Shown: positions 7,080-13,004 of the stretch, one piece after another
How positions within the stretch are numbered: the first letter of the stretch is position 1
How the letters are laid out: each line of letters starts with the position of its first letter
Assembly: GCA_011322715.1 (NCBI GenBank)
Contig: DRLX01000484.1
Span: forward strand, 1 to 13,004
Source: Desulfobulbaceae bacterium
Lineage (GTDB): Bacteria; Desulfobacterota; Desulfobulbia; Desulfobulbales; Desulfobulbaceae
Direction: 5' to 3'
Length of the DNA: 13,004 bases
Made by a program: the position numbers and the translations under genes
Notes under the pieces: generated by a model
Told to the model about the DNA's origin: nothing
Database searches by the model: none
Seen by the model: only the letters and a program-made list of their open reading frames with translations

Positions 7080-9737
7080 ATGAAAGGTAACGAAATACGA
7101 TCCAGGTTTCTCAGCTATTTTTCCGACAAAGGGCATACCGTTGTCGAGTCTTCTTCCCTTGTCCCCCATGACGACCCGACCCTGCTCTTTACCAATGCCG
7201 GTATGGTCCAGTTTAAAAAGGTCTTTATCGGAGAAGAACAGCGGGACTATACCCGGGCCACGACCTCCCAGCGTTGTGTGCGGGCGGGCGGTAAGCACAA
7301 TGATCTTGAAAATGTCGGCCATACGGCGCGTCATCATACCTTTTTTGAGATGCTGGGTAATTTTTCCTTTGGCGATTATTTTAAAGAAGATGCCATTGCC
7401 TATGCCTGGGAATTCCTCACCAAAGAGCTGGGACTTGATCCCCGGCAATTATGGGTTTCGGTGTATAAAGATGACGATGAGGCGTACAGACTCTGGGAAG
7501 AAATAGAAGACCTGCCCGAGGGCAGAATTGTCCGGCTGGGCGAGGCGGACAATTTCTGGGCCATGGGTGACACCGGTCCCTGCGGTCCCTGTTCCGAAAT
7601 CCATATCGACCAGGGACCTGAACATGGCTGCGATCGGCCCGATTGTGCGGTCGGTTGTGACTGTGATCGTTTTCTTGAGTTGTGGAACCTGGTGTTCATG
7701 CAGTTTAACCGGGATGAGTCCGGCGCCATGACGCCCCTGCCCAAGCCTTCCATTGATACCGGTATGGGGCTTGAACGGGTGGCAGCGGTCCTGCAGGGGA
7801 AATTCAATAATTTTGATTGTGATCTCTTCACCCCCCTGATTGAGTACATCGCCACCCTGTCCGGAAAACAATATAAGGTTGATGATTCCGATGACGTGGC
7901 CATGCGGGTCATTGCCGATCATGCCCGGGCCACCACTTTCCTAGTTGCTGACGGGGTGTTGCCGTCCAACGAAGGACGCGGCTATGTCCTGCGCCGAATC
8001 ATGCGCCGGGCCATTCGTTTCGGTCGCAGTCTCGGCCTGGAAACCTTCTTTCCCGGAGTCTGTGCCCTGGTGATCGACATCATGGAAGAGGCGTACCCGC
8101 ATCTTACCGATGCCCGTGAACTGCTGGCAAAGGTGGTGACCAATGAGGAATCCCGGTTCGGCGAGACCCTGGATAACGGTTTGGCCATGCTTGCCCGCGA
8201 GATTAAGCGGTTGCGCCTGGAACAGGGCGACTCCGCCTGTATCGATGGAAACTTTATCTTTAAGCTCTATGATACCTACGGCTTTCCCGTGGATATTGTC
8301 CGGGATGTGGCGCTGGAGGAAAAGATTGCCTTTGATGAAGCAGGATTTACCCAGGCCATGGAGCAGCAGCGCCGGCAATCCCGCCGGTCCTGGAAAGGGA
8401 AGGACGTTGATCACCTTGAAACCGGCGTATTGACCCTGGTGGAACAGGGCAAAGCTGCTGAATTTGTCGGTTATGATGTCCAGCAGTGTACGTCCACCAT
8501 TGGTGGGATTATCGACGAATCCGGTGCGCTGGTCGACAAGGCTGAAACAGGCGCATCATATAAATTGTTCTGTCCGGTAACTCCGTTTTATGCCGAATCC
8601 GGCGGCCAGGTCGGGGACAGGGGACTGATCCGTTGTTCTTCCGGGACCTTTCGGGTGGAAAATACGCTGGCGGCGGTGGAAGGCCTTGTTCTGCACGAGG
8701 GTGTGGTGGAAAAGGGCAGCCTGTCCCCTGGCTGTGAGGTTGAACTCGTGGTCGAAGACGCATTGCGCACGGCGACAAGGGCAAATCATACCGCTACCCA
8801 TCTTTTGCAGGCGGCCATGAAAAAGGTGTTGGGTGATCATGTCAAGCAGGCCGGCTCACTGGTCAATGCCGAGCGTTTACGCTTTGATTTCACTCATTTT
8901 TCTCCGCTGAGTGCAGAGGAAATTCACCGGATCGAGCAACTGGTCAACAGTGAAATCCGTCGCAACACGCCGGTTGAGACCGCTGTCCTGGCCAAAGAGG
9001 AGGCCATTTCCCAGGGGGCGACAGCACTCTTTGGTGAAAAATATGGTTCTGAGGTGCGGGTTGTGGCCATTGAGGGCTTTTCCAAGGAGCTCTGCGGCGG
9101 GACCCATGCGCGGGCAACCGGTGATATAGGCCTGTTTACCATTGTCTCCGAGTCCGGCATTGCCGCCGGTGTGCGCCGCATCGAGGCGATAACCGGAGCA
9201 GCGGCAATTACCCATCTCCAGCAGCTGTCTGCCGGGGCGGATGAGGTGGCCTCCCTGCTGTCCGGTCCGTTTGTTGAGGCCCCTGCCAGGATAGAGGCGC
9301 TGTTGAAGAAACAGAAAGAACTGGAAAAAGAGTTGGCAACACTGGCAGCCTCTCGAGCCATGTCCGATCTTGACGGTCTGCTGAACAGTGCCGTCCAGGT
9401 GGGGGAGATTAAGGTGGTTGCCGGTGAGATCCCGTTGGATTCTCCCAAAACCCTGCGTGAGGTCGGCGACAAGGTCCGTGATCGGATGGGAAGCGGTGTT
9501 GCCGTTCTTGGCGGCGCTATCAACGGCAAGGCCGCCCTGTTGGCTCTCGTCAGTAAAGACCTGACCGATTCCATCAAGGCCGGGCAACTGGTAGCAGGGG
9601 TTGCGGCTATTGTCGGCGGCAAGGGTGGCGGGCGGCCGGATATGGCCCAGGCCGGGGGGAACATGCCCGATAAACTGGGTGAGGCAATGGCTGCCGCGCC
9701 GAAAATTGTTGCTGAACTTGCAGGAGTGAAGGAATGA
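7080..9737 (+). CDS. alaS: Alanyl-tRNA synthetase
   Basis: This full-length 885-aa class II synthetase charges tRNA-Ala with alanine and clears misacylated seryl/glycyl-tRNA. The N-terminal catalytic domain is clear from residue 3, with NAGMVQFK, TSQRCVRAGGKHNDLENVG and the motif 2 region RHHTFFEMLGNFSFGDYFK. The class II motif 3 region is GMGLERVAAVLQG. The editing domain has its zinc ligands: His570 and His574 in NHTATH, Cys672 and His676 in CGGTH. The C-terminal DHHA1-type domain has the glycine-rich GGKGGGRPDMAQAGG starting near residue 846. All key residues are present, so the gene looks functional. The start at ATG 7080 fits the family N-terminus although no Shine-Dalgarno is visible; the nearby ATG at 7072 is out of frame. 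The stop overlaps the start of the ketoacyl synthase gene. Confidence 0.98.
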   Translation: MKGNEIRSRFLSYFSDKGHTVVESSSLVPHDDPTLLFTNAGMVQFKKVFIGEEQRDYTRATTSQRCVRAGGKHNDLENVGHTARHHTFFEMLGNFSFGDYFKEDAIAYAWEFLTKELGLDPRQLWVSVYKDDDEAYRLWEEIEDLPEGRIVRLGEADNFWAMGDTGPCGPCSEIHIDQGPEHGCDRPDCAVGCDCDRFLELWNLVFMQFNRDESGAMTPLPKPSIDTGMGLERVAAVLQGKFNNFDCDLFTPLIEYIATLSGKQYKVDDSDDVAMRVIADHARATTFLVADGVLPSNEGRGYVLRRIMRRAIRFGRSLGLETFFPGVCALVIDIMEEAYPHLTDARELLAKVVTNEESRFGETLDNGLAMLAREIKRLRLEQGDSACIDGNFIFKLYDTYGFPVDIVRDVALEEKIAFDEAGFTQAMEQQRRQSRRSWKGKDVDHLETGVLTLVEQGKAAEFVGYDVQQCTSTIGGIIDESGALVDKAETGASYKLFCPVTPFYAESGGQVGDRGLIRCSSGTFRVENTLAAVEGLVLHEGVVEKGSLSPGCEVELVVEDALRTATRANHTATHLLQAAMKKVLGDHVKQAGSLVNAERLRFDFTHFSPLSAEEIHRIEQLVNSEIRRNTPVETAVLAKEEAISQGATALFGEKYGSEVRVVAIEGFSKELCGGTHARATGDIGLFTIVSESGIAAGVRRIEAITGAAAITHLQQLSAGADEVASLLSGPFVEAPARIEALLKKQKELEKELATLAASRAMSDLDGLLNSAVQVGEIKVVAGEIPLDSPKTLREVGDKVRDRMGSGVAVLGGAINGKAALLALVSKDLTDSIKAGQLVAGVAAIVGGKGGGRPDMAQAGGNMPDKLGEAMAAAPKIVAELAGVKE

Positions 9738-10987
9738 GTGATAAATCCGCACACAATCGTTTTGTTCTGACCGGTGTCGGCCTGACCGCACCCGGTGGAG
9801 CCAATGATCCGGCCGAATATCGGCGACGTCTGCTGGCCGGAGAAAGTGGAATTACCAGTATTGATCTCCGGTACATGGGCAGGGCCCCGGCCGGTATCTG
9901 TACCTTTCCCGAAACAAAGTATCGGAAGAAAAGGGAAAACAAACGCGGCACCCGGGCCGGCTGCATCGGTGTGTACTGTGCGGGGGAGGCCCTGAGTGAT
10001 GCGGGCATCGATTTTACCCAATATGAAAGGTCACGAACGGGCGTCTATATCGGCCTTACCGAACACGGCACCGTTGAGACCGAAAACGAGGTCTACAATA
10101 TCAGCCGGTTTGACTACAATGTCGATTACTGGACCCATCATCATAATCCCAGAACCGTCCTCAATAATCCGGCCGGTGAAATAACCATGAATCAGGGGAT
10201 TACCGGCCCTCATTATTCCATCGGTGCCGCCTGTGCCGCCGGTAATGCCGCCCTTATTCAGGGATTGCAGATGCTCCAGCTTGGGGAGGTGGACCTCGCC
10301 CTGTGCGGCGGTATATCCGAATGTGTGGGATCCTTTGGTATCTTTGCCAGTTTCAGGGCACAGGGAGCTCTGGCCGAACATGTTGATCCGACAAAGGCCA
10401 GCAGGCCTCTGGACCGGGACCGTAATGGGATCGTCATTTCCGAGGGCGGTTGCGTCTTTACCCTGGAACGACTTGATCGGGCCCTGGCGCGGGGCGCAAA
10501 GATTTACGGCGAGATTGCCGGTTATGCCGTCAACTCCGATGCCAGGGATTTTGTCCTTCCCTATGGACCCCGCCAGAGCCGGTGTATGCAGGCGGCCCTT
10601 GAGCGTGCCGGTATGCAGCCCTCTGATATCACCATAATCAATACCCATGCCACCGGGACCCGTCAGGGCGATGTCGAGGAATGCCGGGCCATCCGGGAGG
10701 TGTTTGTCGATTGTCCCCACACTTGGACTAATAACACCAAATCACATATCGGTCATGCCATGGGAGCAGCCGGTGTGCTTGAACTTGCCGGTAATCTGCC
10801 CTCTTTTACCGACAACATGGTCCATCCGACCATCAATCTGGATAACCTTGACTCGGAATGCGCATTACCCGGACTGGTGGCCGGAACTCCGAAGAAACTT
10901 GAGCGGGTGGATGCCCTGCTCAACAACTCCTTTGGCATGGTCGGCATAAATTCGGTGGTAATTGTCAAGAGATTTGTGGCGAACTAA
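9734..10987 (+). CDS. Beta-ketoacyl-[acyl-carrier-protein] synthase (KAS I/II-like)
   Basis: A 417-aa thiolase-fold condensing enzyme that would join an acyl group on its active-site cysteine to malonyl-ACP by decarboxylative Claisen condensation. The Cys-His-His set is intact: Cys167 in GAACAAGNAAL, His305 in NTHATGTRQGD, and Lys336/His341 in NTKSHIGHAMGAAG. Length and motif spacing resemble FabF, but the nucleophile context (ACAAG) and the N-terminal third differ from housekeeping FabF, suggesting a specialised synthase. The start ATG overlaps the alaS stop in an ATGA arrangement, so translation is probably coupled. The preceding ggagtgaagga serves as Shine-Dalgarno inside alaS. A 184-nt gap then leads to an ACP gene, and a FAD oxidoreductase follows. 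Together these suggest an unusual acyl chain or polyene product. Chain-length-factor behaviour is unlikely because the cysteine is present. Confidence 0.92.
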   Translation: MSDKSAHNRFVLTGVGLTAPGGANDPAEYRRRLLAGESGITSIDLRYMGRAPAGICTFPETKYRKKRENKRGTRAGCIGVYCAGEALSDAGIDFTQYERSRTGVYIGLTEHGTVETENEVYNISRFDYNVDYWTHHHNPRTVLNNPAGEITMNQGITGPHYSIGAACAAGNAALIQGLQMLQLGEVDLALCGGISECVGSFGIFASFRAQGALAEHVDPTKASRPLDRDRNGIVISEGGCVFTLERLDRALARGAKIYGEIAGYAVNSDARDFVLPYGPRQSRCMQAALERAGMQPSDITIINTHATGTRQGDVEECRAIREVFVDCPHTWTNNTKSHIGHAMGAAGVLELAGNLPSFTDNMVHPTINLDNLDSECALPGLVAGTPKKLERVDALLNNSFGMVGINSVVIVKRFVAN

Positions 10988-11064
10988 ATTTTTCTATGGT
11001 ATATCTGTCTACTTCCGTCAAAAAAAGAGATGCTTTTGTAGGGAGAATTTATTGTTTTTTATCC

Positions 11065-11104
11065 GAAAATAGCCCGCGTAGCTATATTCTTTCGGACTAT
11101 TTTC
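11065..11104. repeat. Inverted repeat (hairpin) upstream of the ACP gene
   Basis: gaaaatagcccg at 11065-11076 and cggactattttc at 11093-11104 are complementary over 12 bp with one mismatch, closing a 16-nt loop. There is no T-run after it, so it is not an intrinsic terminator. A second small stem, tggctgg at 11116-11122 with ccagcca at 11139-11145, follows before the ACP Shine-Dalgarno. The pair may structure the KAS-ACP intercistronic RNA or mark an operator. Confidence 0.5.
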
Positions 11105-11171
11105 ATCATTGGTTGTGGCTGGGACGGTAAAATATGGTCCAGCCATGCTGGTTTATATATAGAGGACAGGT

Positions 11172-11423
11172 ATGACCCGGGACGAAATCAAGGATCTTAT
11201 CCTTGAAATCATAGAAGATATTGACGAAGACGCAGAATTTGATAACCTGGATGCCGATGCTCCGCTTCGGGACCAGCTGGATCTTGATTCCATGGATTTT
11301 CTGGATATTGTGATGGAATTGCGCAAGCGATATAAATTGCAGATACCGGAAGAGGAGTATCCTGAACTTGCTACCTTAACCAGTTGTGTCAACTATCTTG
11401 AGCCAAAGCTGAAAGACGTCTGA
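11172..11423 (+). CDS. Acyl carrier protein
   Basis: An 83-aa acidic, helical carrier protein. Ser40 in LDLDSMDFLDIVMEL matches the 4'-phosphopantetheine attachment site (DSM/DSL motif). It would carry growing acyl chains as thioesters for the ketoacyl synthase encoded just upstream. It differs from housekeeping AcpP (no GADSLDTVE), as is typical for dedicated ACPs of secondary lipid, aryl-polyene or polyketide-like pathways. The start at ATG 11172 has a gagg Shine-Dalgarno (11162-11165) at suitable spacing. It is separated from both neighbours by unusually structured non-coding gaps (184 nt upstream, 173 nt downstream), unlike the tight coupling elsewhere in the window. Confidence 0.92.
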   Translation: MTRDEIKDLILEIIEDIDEDAEFDNLDADAPLRDQLDLDSMDFLDIVMELRKRYKLQIPEEEYPELATLTSCVNYLEPKLKDV

Positions 11424-11475
11424 TCGTAACTGGTCACAGGGAATGTAGCTATGTGTTTTCATATTGTAAAGAATT

Positions 11476-11583
11476 GTAAGGTGTATCAGGTGCCCCGGAT
11501 TTGTGCAGGCGCGACAGTTCGCTATAGCCCCTCTATGCGGGCCGGCGTGACCGTGCAAAGGCGGGGTAGCTGAGACACCTTAC
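11476..11583. repeat. ~108-nt rod-like imperfect inverted repeat (possible structured RNA or MITE-like element)
   Basis: The 21-nt arms 11477-11497 and 11562-11582 pair with 18 Watson-Crick pairs, one G-U and two purine-purine mismatches, and extend by one G-C pair (11476/11583). Pairing continues inward: tttgtgc (11500-11506) with gtgcaaa (11553-11559), then cgcg (11510-11513) with cgtg (11546-11549), then gttcgc (11517-11522) with gcgggc (11537-11542), and atag with ctat around a cccct loop. The whole segment therefore folds as a single rod. It ends 13 nt before the TTG start of the oxidoreductase. No known riboswitch or small RNA class was recognised. Confidence 0.7.
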
Positions 11584-11596
11584 CGTCTGATCTCTG

Positions 11597-12973
11597 TTGG
11601 CTGATTATCAGCTTATCATAATCGGTGGCGGCTTGTCCGGTCTGGCCGCTGGTATCCGGGCAGCCCGTTTCGGGCAACGCACGCTTCTTCTTGAACAGCA
11701 TTCCCTGCCGGGGGGGCTGAATTCCTATTATTTTCGCCATGGTCATCTGCTGGAGACCGGTCTCCACGCCATGACCAACTTTGCCCGTCCGACCGACAAG
11801 CGGGCACCGCTCAACCGCCTCTTCCGGCAGCTCAAACTTTCCCGTAAACGGTTTGTCACACGGGAACAGTTCGGCTCGCAAATTATTTTCCCGGGCAACC
11901 GGCTTGCTTTTTCCAATGACCTCTCCCTGCTTGCAAGTGAGGTCGCCAGGGAGTTTCCCGGCTGCAGCTCTTCTTTTTCCGGCCTGATAAAAAAAATAGA
12001 GGATTTTGATCCCTTTGCTCCCGCGCCCCACTGTTCCGCGCGCGCGTTTCTACATGAACAGTTGAACAATCCCCTGCTTGAAAATATGTTGCTTCTGCCG
12101 CTCATGGTCTATGGCAATGCCGAGGAGCATGACATGGACCTGGCCCAGTTTGCCATCATGTTCCGCGCTCTTTTTCTGGAAGGGTTTTTCCGGCCGGAAT
12201 ATACCATCAGGGAATTTCTCGCTCTTCTGGTTGACCAGTACAAAAAATTCGGCGGTGAGCTGCGTCTGAAGACACCGGTTGCGGAGATTATCCGGCGTGG
12301 TGAGCTGGTAACGGGCGTTCGCCTTGGGGATGGCAAGGAGATCAGCACAAAGGCGGTGCTGTCCACCGTCGGATTGCCTGGAACAGCACGGCTTTCGGGG
12401 TGGAAGCTTGATGCGGAAAAACATACCGGTAAAATGAGCTTTATGGAGACCATTTCCCTGCTGCCGGCAAAAAAATGCCGTGAATTAAGCCGGGGCAAGA
12501 CCATTATTTTTTACAGCCACAGTGAAGATTGGAGCTATCGGCGGCCGGATGTACTCATTGACCCTTCCTGGGGTGTTGTCTGTTTTCCCGATAATTTTCA
12601 GGGGATTGAAGCAAAAGAGACCATGCAGCTTCGGGTGACCCATGCGGCTGATTATCACCGCTGGCGGCAGCTGGACCCTGCCGACTATGGGGCGGCAAAA
12701 GAGCGTTGCTCACAGGAGTCCAGGCAGATGGTCGGGAAAATTGTTGGGAATTATGGACAAGACATTGTATATCAGGATAGTTTTACGCCGCTGACCATTG
12801 AGCGTTTTACCGGCAAAAACCAGGGGGCGGTCTATGGCAGCCCGATGAAAATAAAAGATGGATGCACGCCCCTGCCAAACCTGTTCATCGCCGGAACCGA
12901 CCAGGGTTTCCTTGGCATTGTCGGCTCCATGCTCAGCGGGGTGACGATAGTTAATCAGCACCTTCTGCAGTGA
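11597..12973 (+). CDS. FAD-dependent oxidoreductase, phytoene desaturase / carotenoid isomerase-like
   Basis: A 458-aa flavoprotein of the amine-oxidase/CrtI superfamily. The N-terminal dinucleotide-binding motif is GGGLSGLAAG (10-19), with Glu33 in LLLEQHSLPGG expected to hold the ADP ribose. The C-terminal FAD-closing motif is LFIAGTDQGFLGIVGSMLSG (starting near residue 430), the arrangement seen in CrtI desaturases and CrtISO isomerases. Its probable role is desaturation, isomerisation or saturation of a lipid or acyl chain. The adjacent KAS and ACP genes suggest an ACP- or fatty-derived substrate rather than a carotenoid. The start is assigned to TTG 11597, because an in-frame TGA lies at 11588 and the FAD motif begins at residue 10, leaving only TTG 11597 or CTG 11594. 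No Shine-Dalgarno is visible, and a long hairpin ends 13 nt upstream. Confidence 0.88.
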   Translation: MADYQLIIIGGGLSGLAAGIRAARFGQRTLLLEQHSLPGGLNSYYFRHGHLLETGLHAMTNFARPTDKRAPLNRLFRQLKLSRKRFVTREQFGSQIIFPGNRLAFSNDLSLLASEVAREFPGCSSSFSGLIKKIEDFDPFAPAPHCSARAFLHEQLNNPLLENMLLLPLMVYGNAEEHDMDLAQFAIMFRALFLEGFFRPEYTIREFLALLVDQYKKFGGELRLKTPVAEIIRRGELVTGVRLGDGKEISTKAVLSTVGLPGTARLSGWKLDAEKHTGKMSFMETISLLPAKKCRELSRGKTIIFYSHSEDWSYRRPDVLIDPSWGVVCFPDNFQGIEAKETMQLRVTHAADYHRWRQLDPADYGAAKERCSQESRQMVGKIVGNYGQDIVYQDSFTPLTIERFTGKNQGAVYGSPMKIKDGCTPLPNLFIAGTDQGFLGIVGSMLSGVTIVNQHLLQ

Positions 12974-13004
12974 TGAAAAGATCAATTAACCGGAACGTCA
13001 TATA
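12973..13004 (+). CDS. Possible start of the next gene (truncated at window edge)
   Basis: An ATG overlaps the oxidoreductase stop by one nucleotide (TGATG) and stays open to the end of the window, reading MKRSINRNVI. Only ten codons are visible and no good Shine-Dalgarno precedes it. The support is the overlap geometry alone; the next gene could start beyond the window instead. Confidence 0.35.
   Translation, partial: MKRSINRNVI

Noticed and set aside
8924..10021. Long open frame on the minus strand opposite alaS and the ketoacyl synthase
   Set aside because: Low-complexity Ser/Ala/Pro-rich translation with no recognisable domain, opposite two conserved genes.
11477..11582. Integron attC site
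   Set aside because: The folded imperfect palindrome is suggestive, but the RYYYAAC/GTTRRRY core sites are absent and there is no integrase or gene-cassette context.
11476..11583. SRP (4.5S) RNA
   Set aside because: The length and rod shape are similar, but the conserved GGAAG-containing apical region is absent.
11555..11610. TPP-riboswitch-like string (ctgaga followed by cacc and ctgatct)
   Set aside because: CTGAGA is present, but the conserved GGATAATGCCAG part and the normal helix arrangement are missing, and the bases are fully used in the long inverted repeat.

Overview
The window carries ordinary bacterial housekeeping and accessory genes. All recognisable genes are on the + strand, and base composition is moderately GC-rich. 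No tRNA, rRNA, CRISPR array, transposase or phage gene was seen. The protein styles (the AlaS sequence, a DUF4212/sodium:solute symporter pair, a cNMP/CBS/DUF294 protein, and a KAS-ACP-FAD oxidoreductase set) suggest a Gram-negative Desulfobacterota-like bacterium, perhaps Desulfobulbales. That placement is an inference from gene content and was not confirmed by a search.

Region 1 (1-6352) looks like an acetate (or short monocarboxylate) uptake and activation locus. It begins with the C-terminal part of acetyl-CoA synthetase (the gene runs off the left edge), closed by an intrinsic terminator. Next come a 641-aa multidomain signalling protein (cNMP-binding-like, CBS pair, DUF294 nucleotidyltransferase, DUF294_C) and, 4 nt later, a DnaQ-like 3'-5' exonuclease starting at GTG. 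A 422-nt non-coding stretch with promoter-like and inverted-repeat structure then leads to a DUF4212 small subunit and a large sodium:solute symporter, followed by a strong terminator.

Region 2 (6353-9737) holds a short leader with a perfect 14-bp tandem repeat, an isochorismatase-family cysteine hydrolase, and a complete alanyl-tRNA synthetase gene.

Region 3 (9734-13004) starts with a beta-ketoacyl-ACP synthase whose start codon overlaps the alaS stop by 4 nt. It continues with a stand-alone acyl carrier protein and a phytoene-desaturase/carotenoid-isomerase-like FAD oxidoreductase, and possibly the first codons of another gene at the right edge. This looks like the beginning of a specialised fatty-acyl/polyene or unusual-lipid cluster extending past the window. 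A roughly 108-nt rod-like imperfect inverted repeat lies between the ACP gene and the TTG-started oxidoreductase gene; it is the most striking unexplained non-coding structure here.
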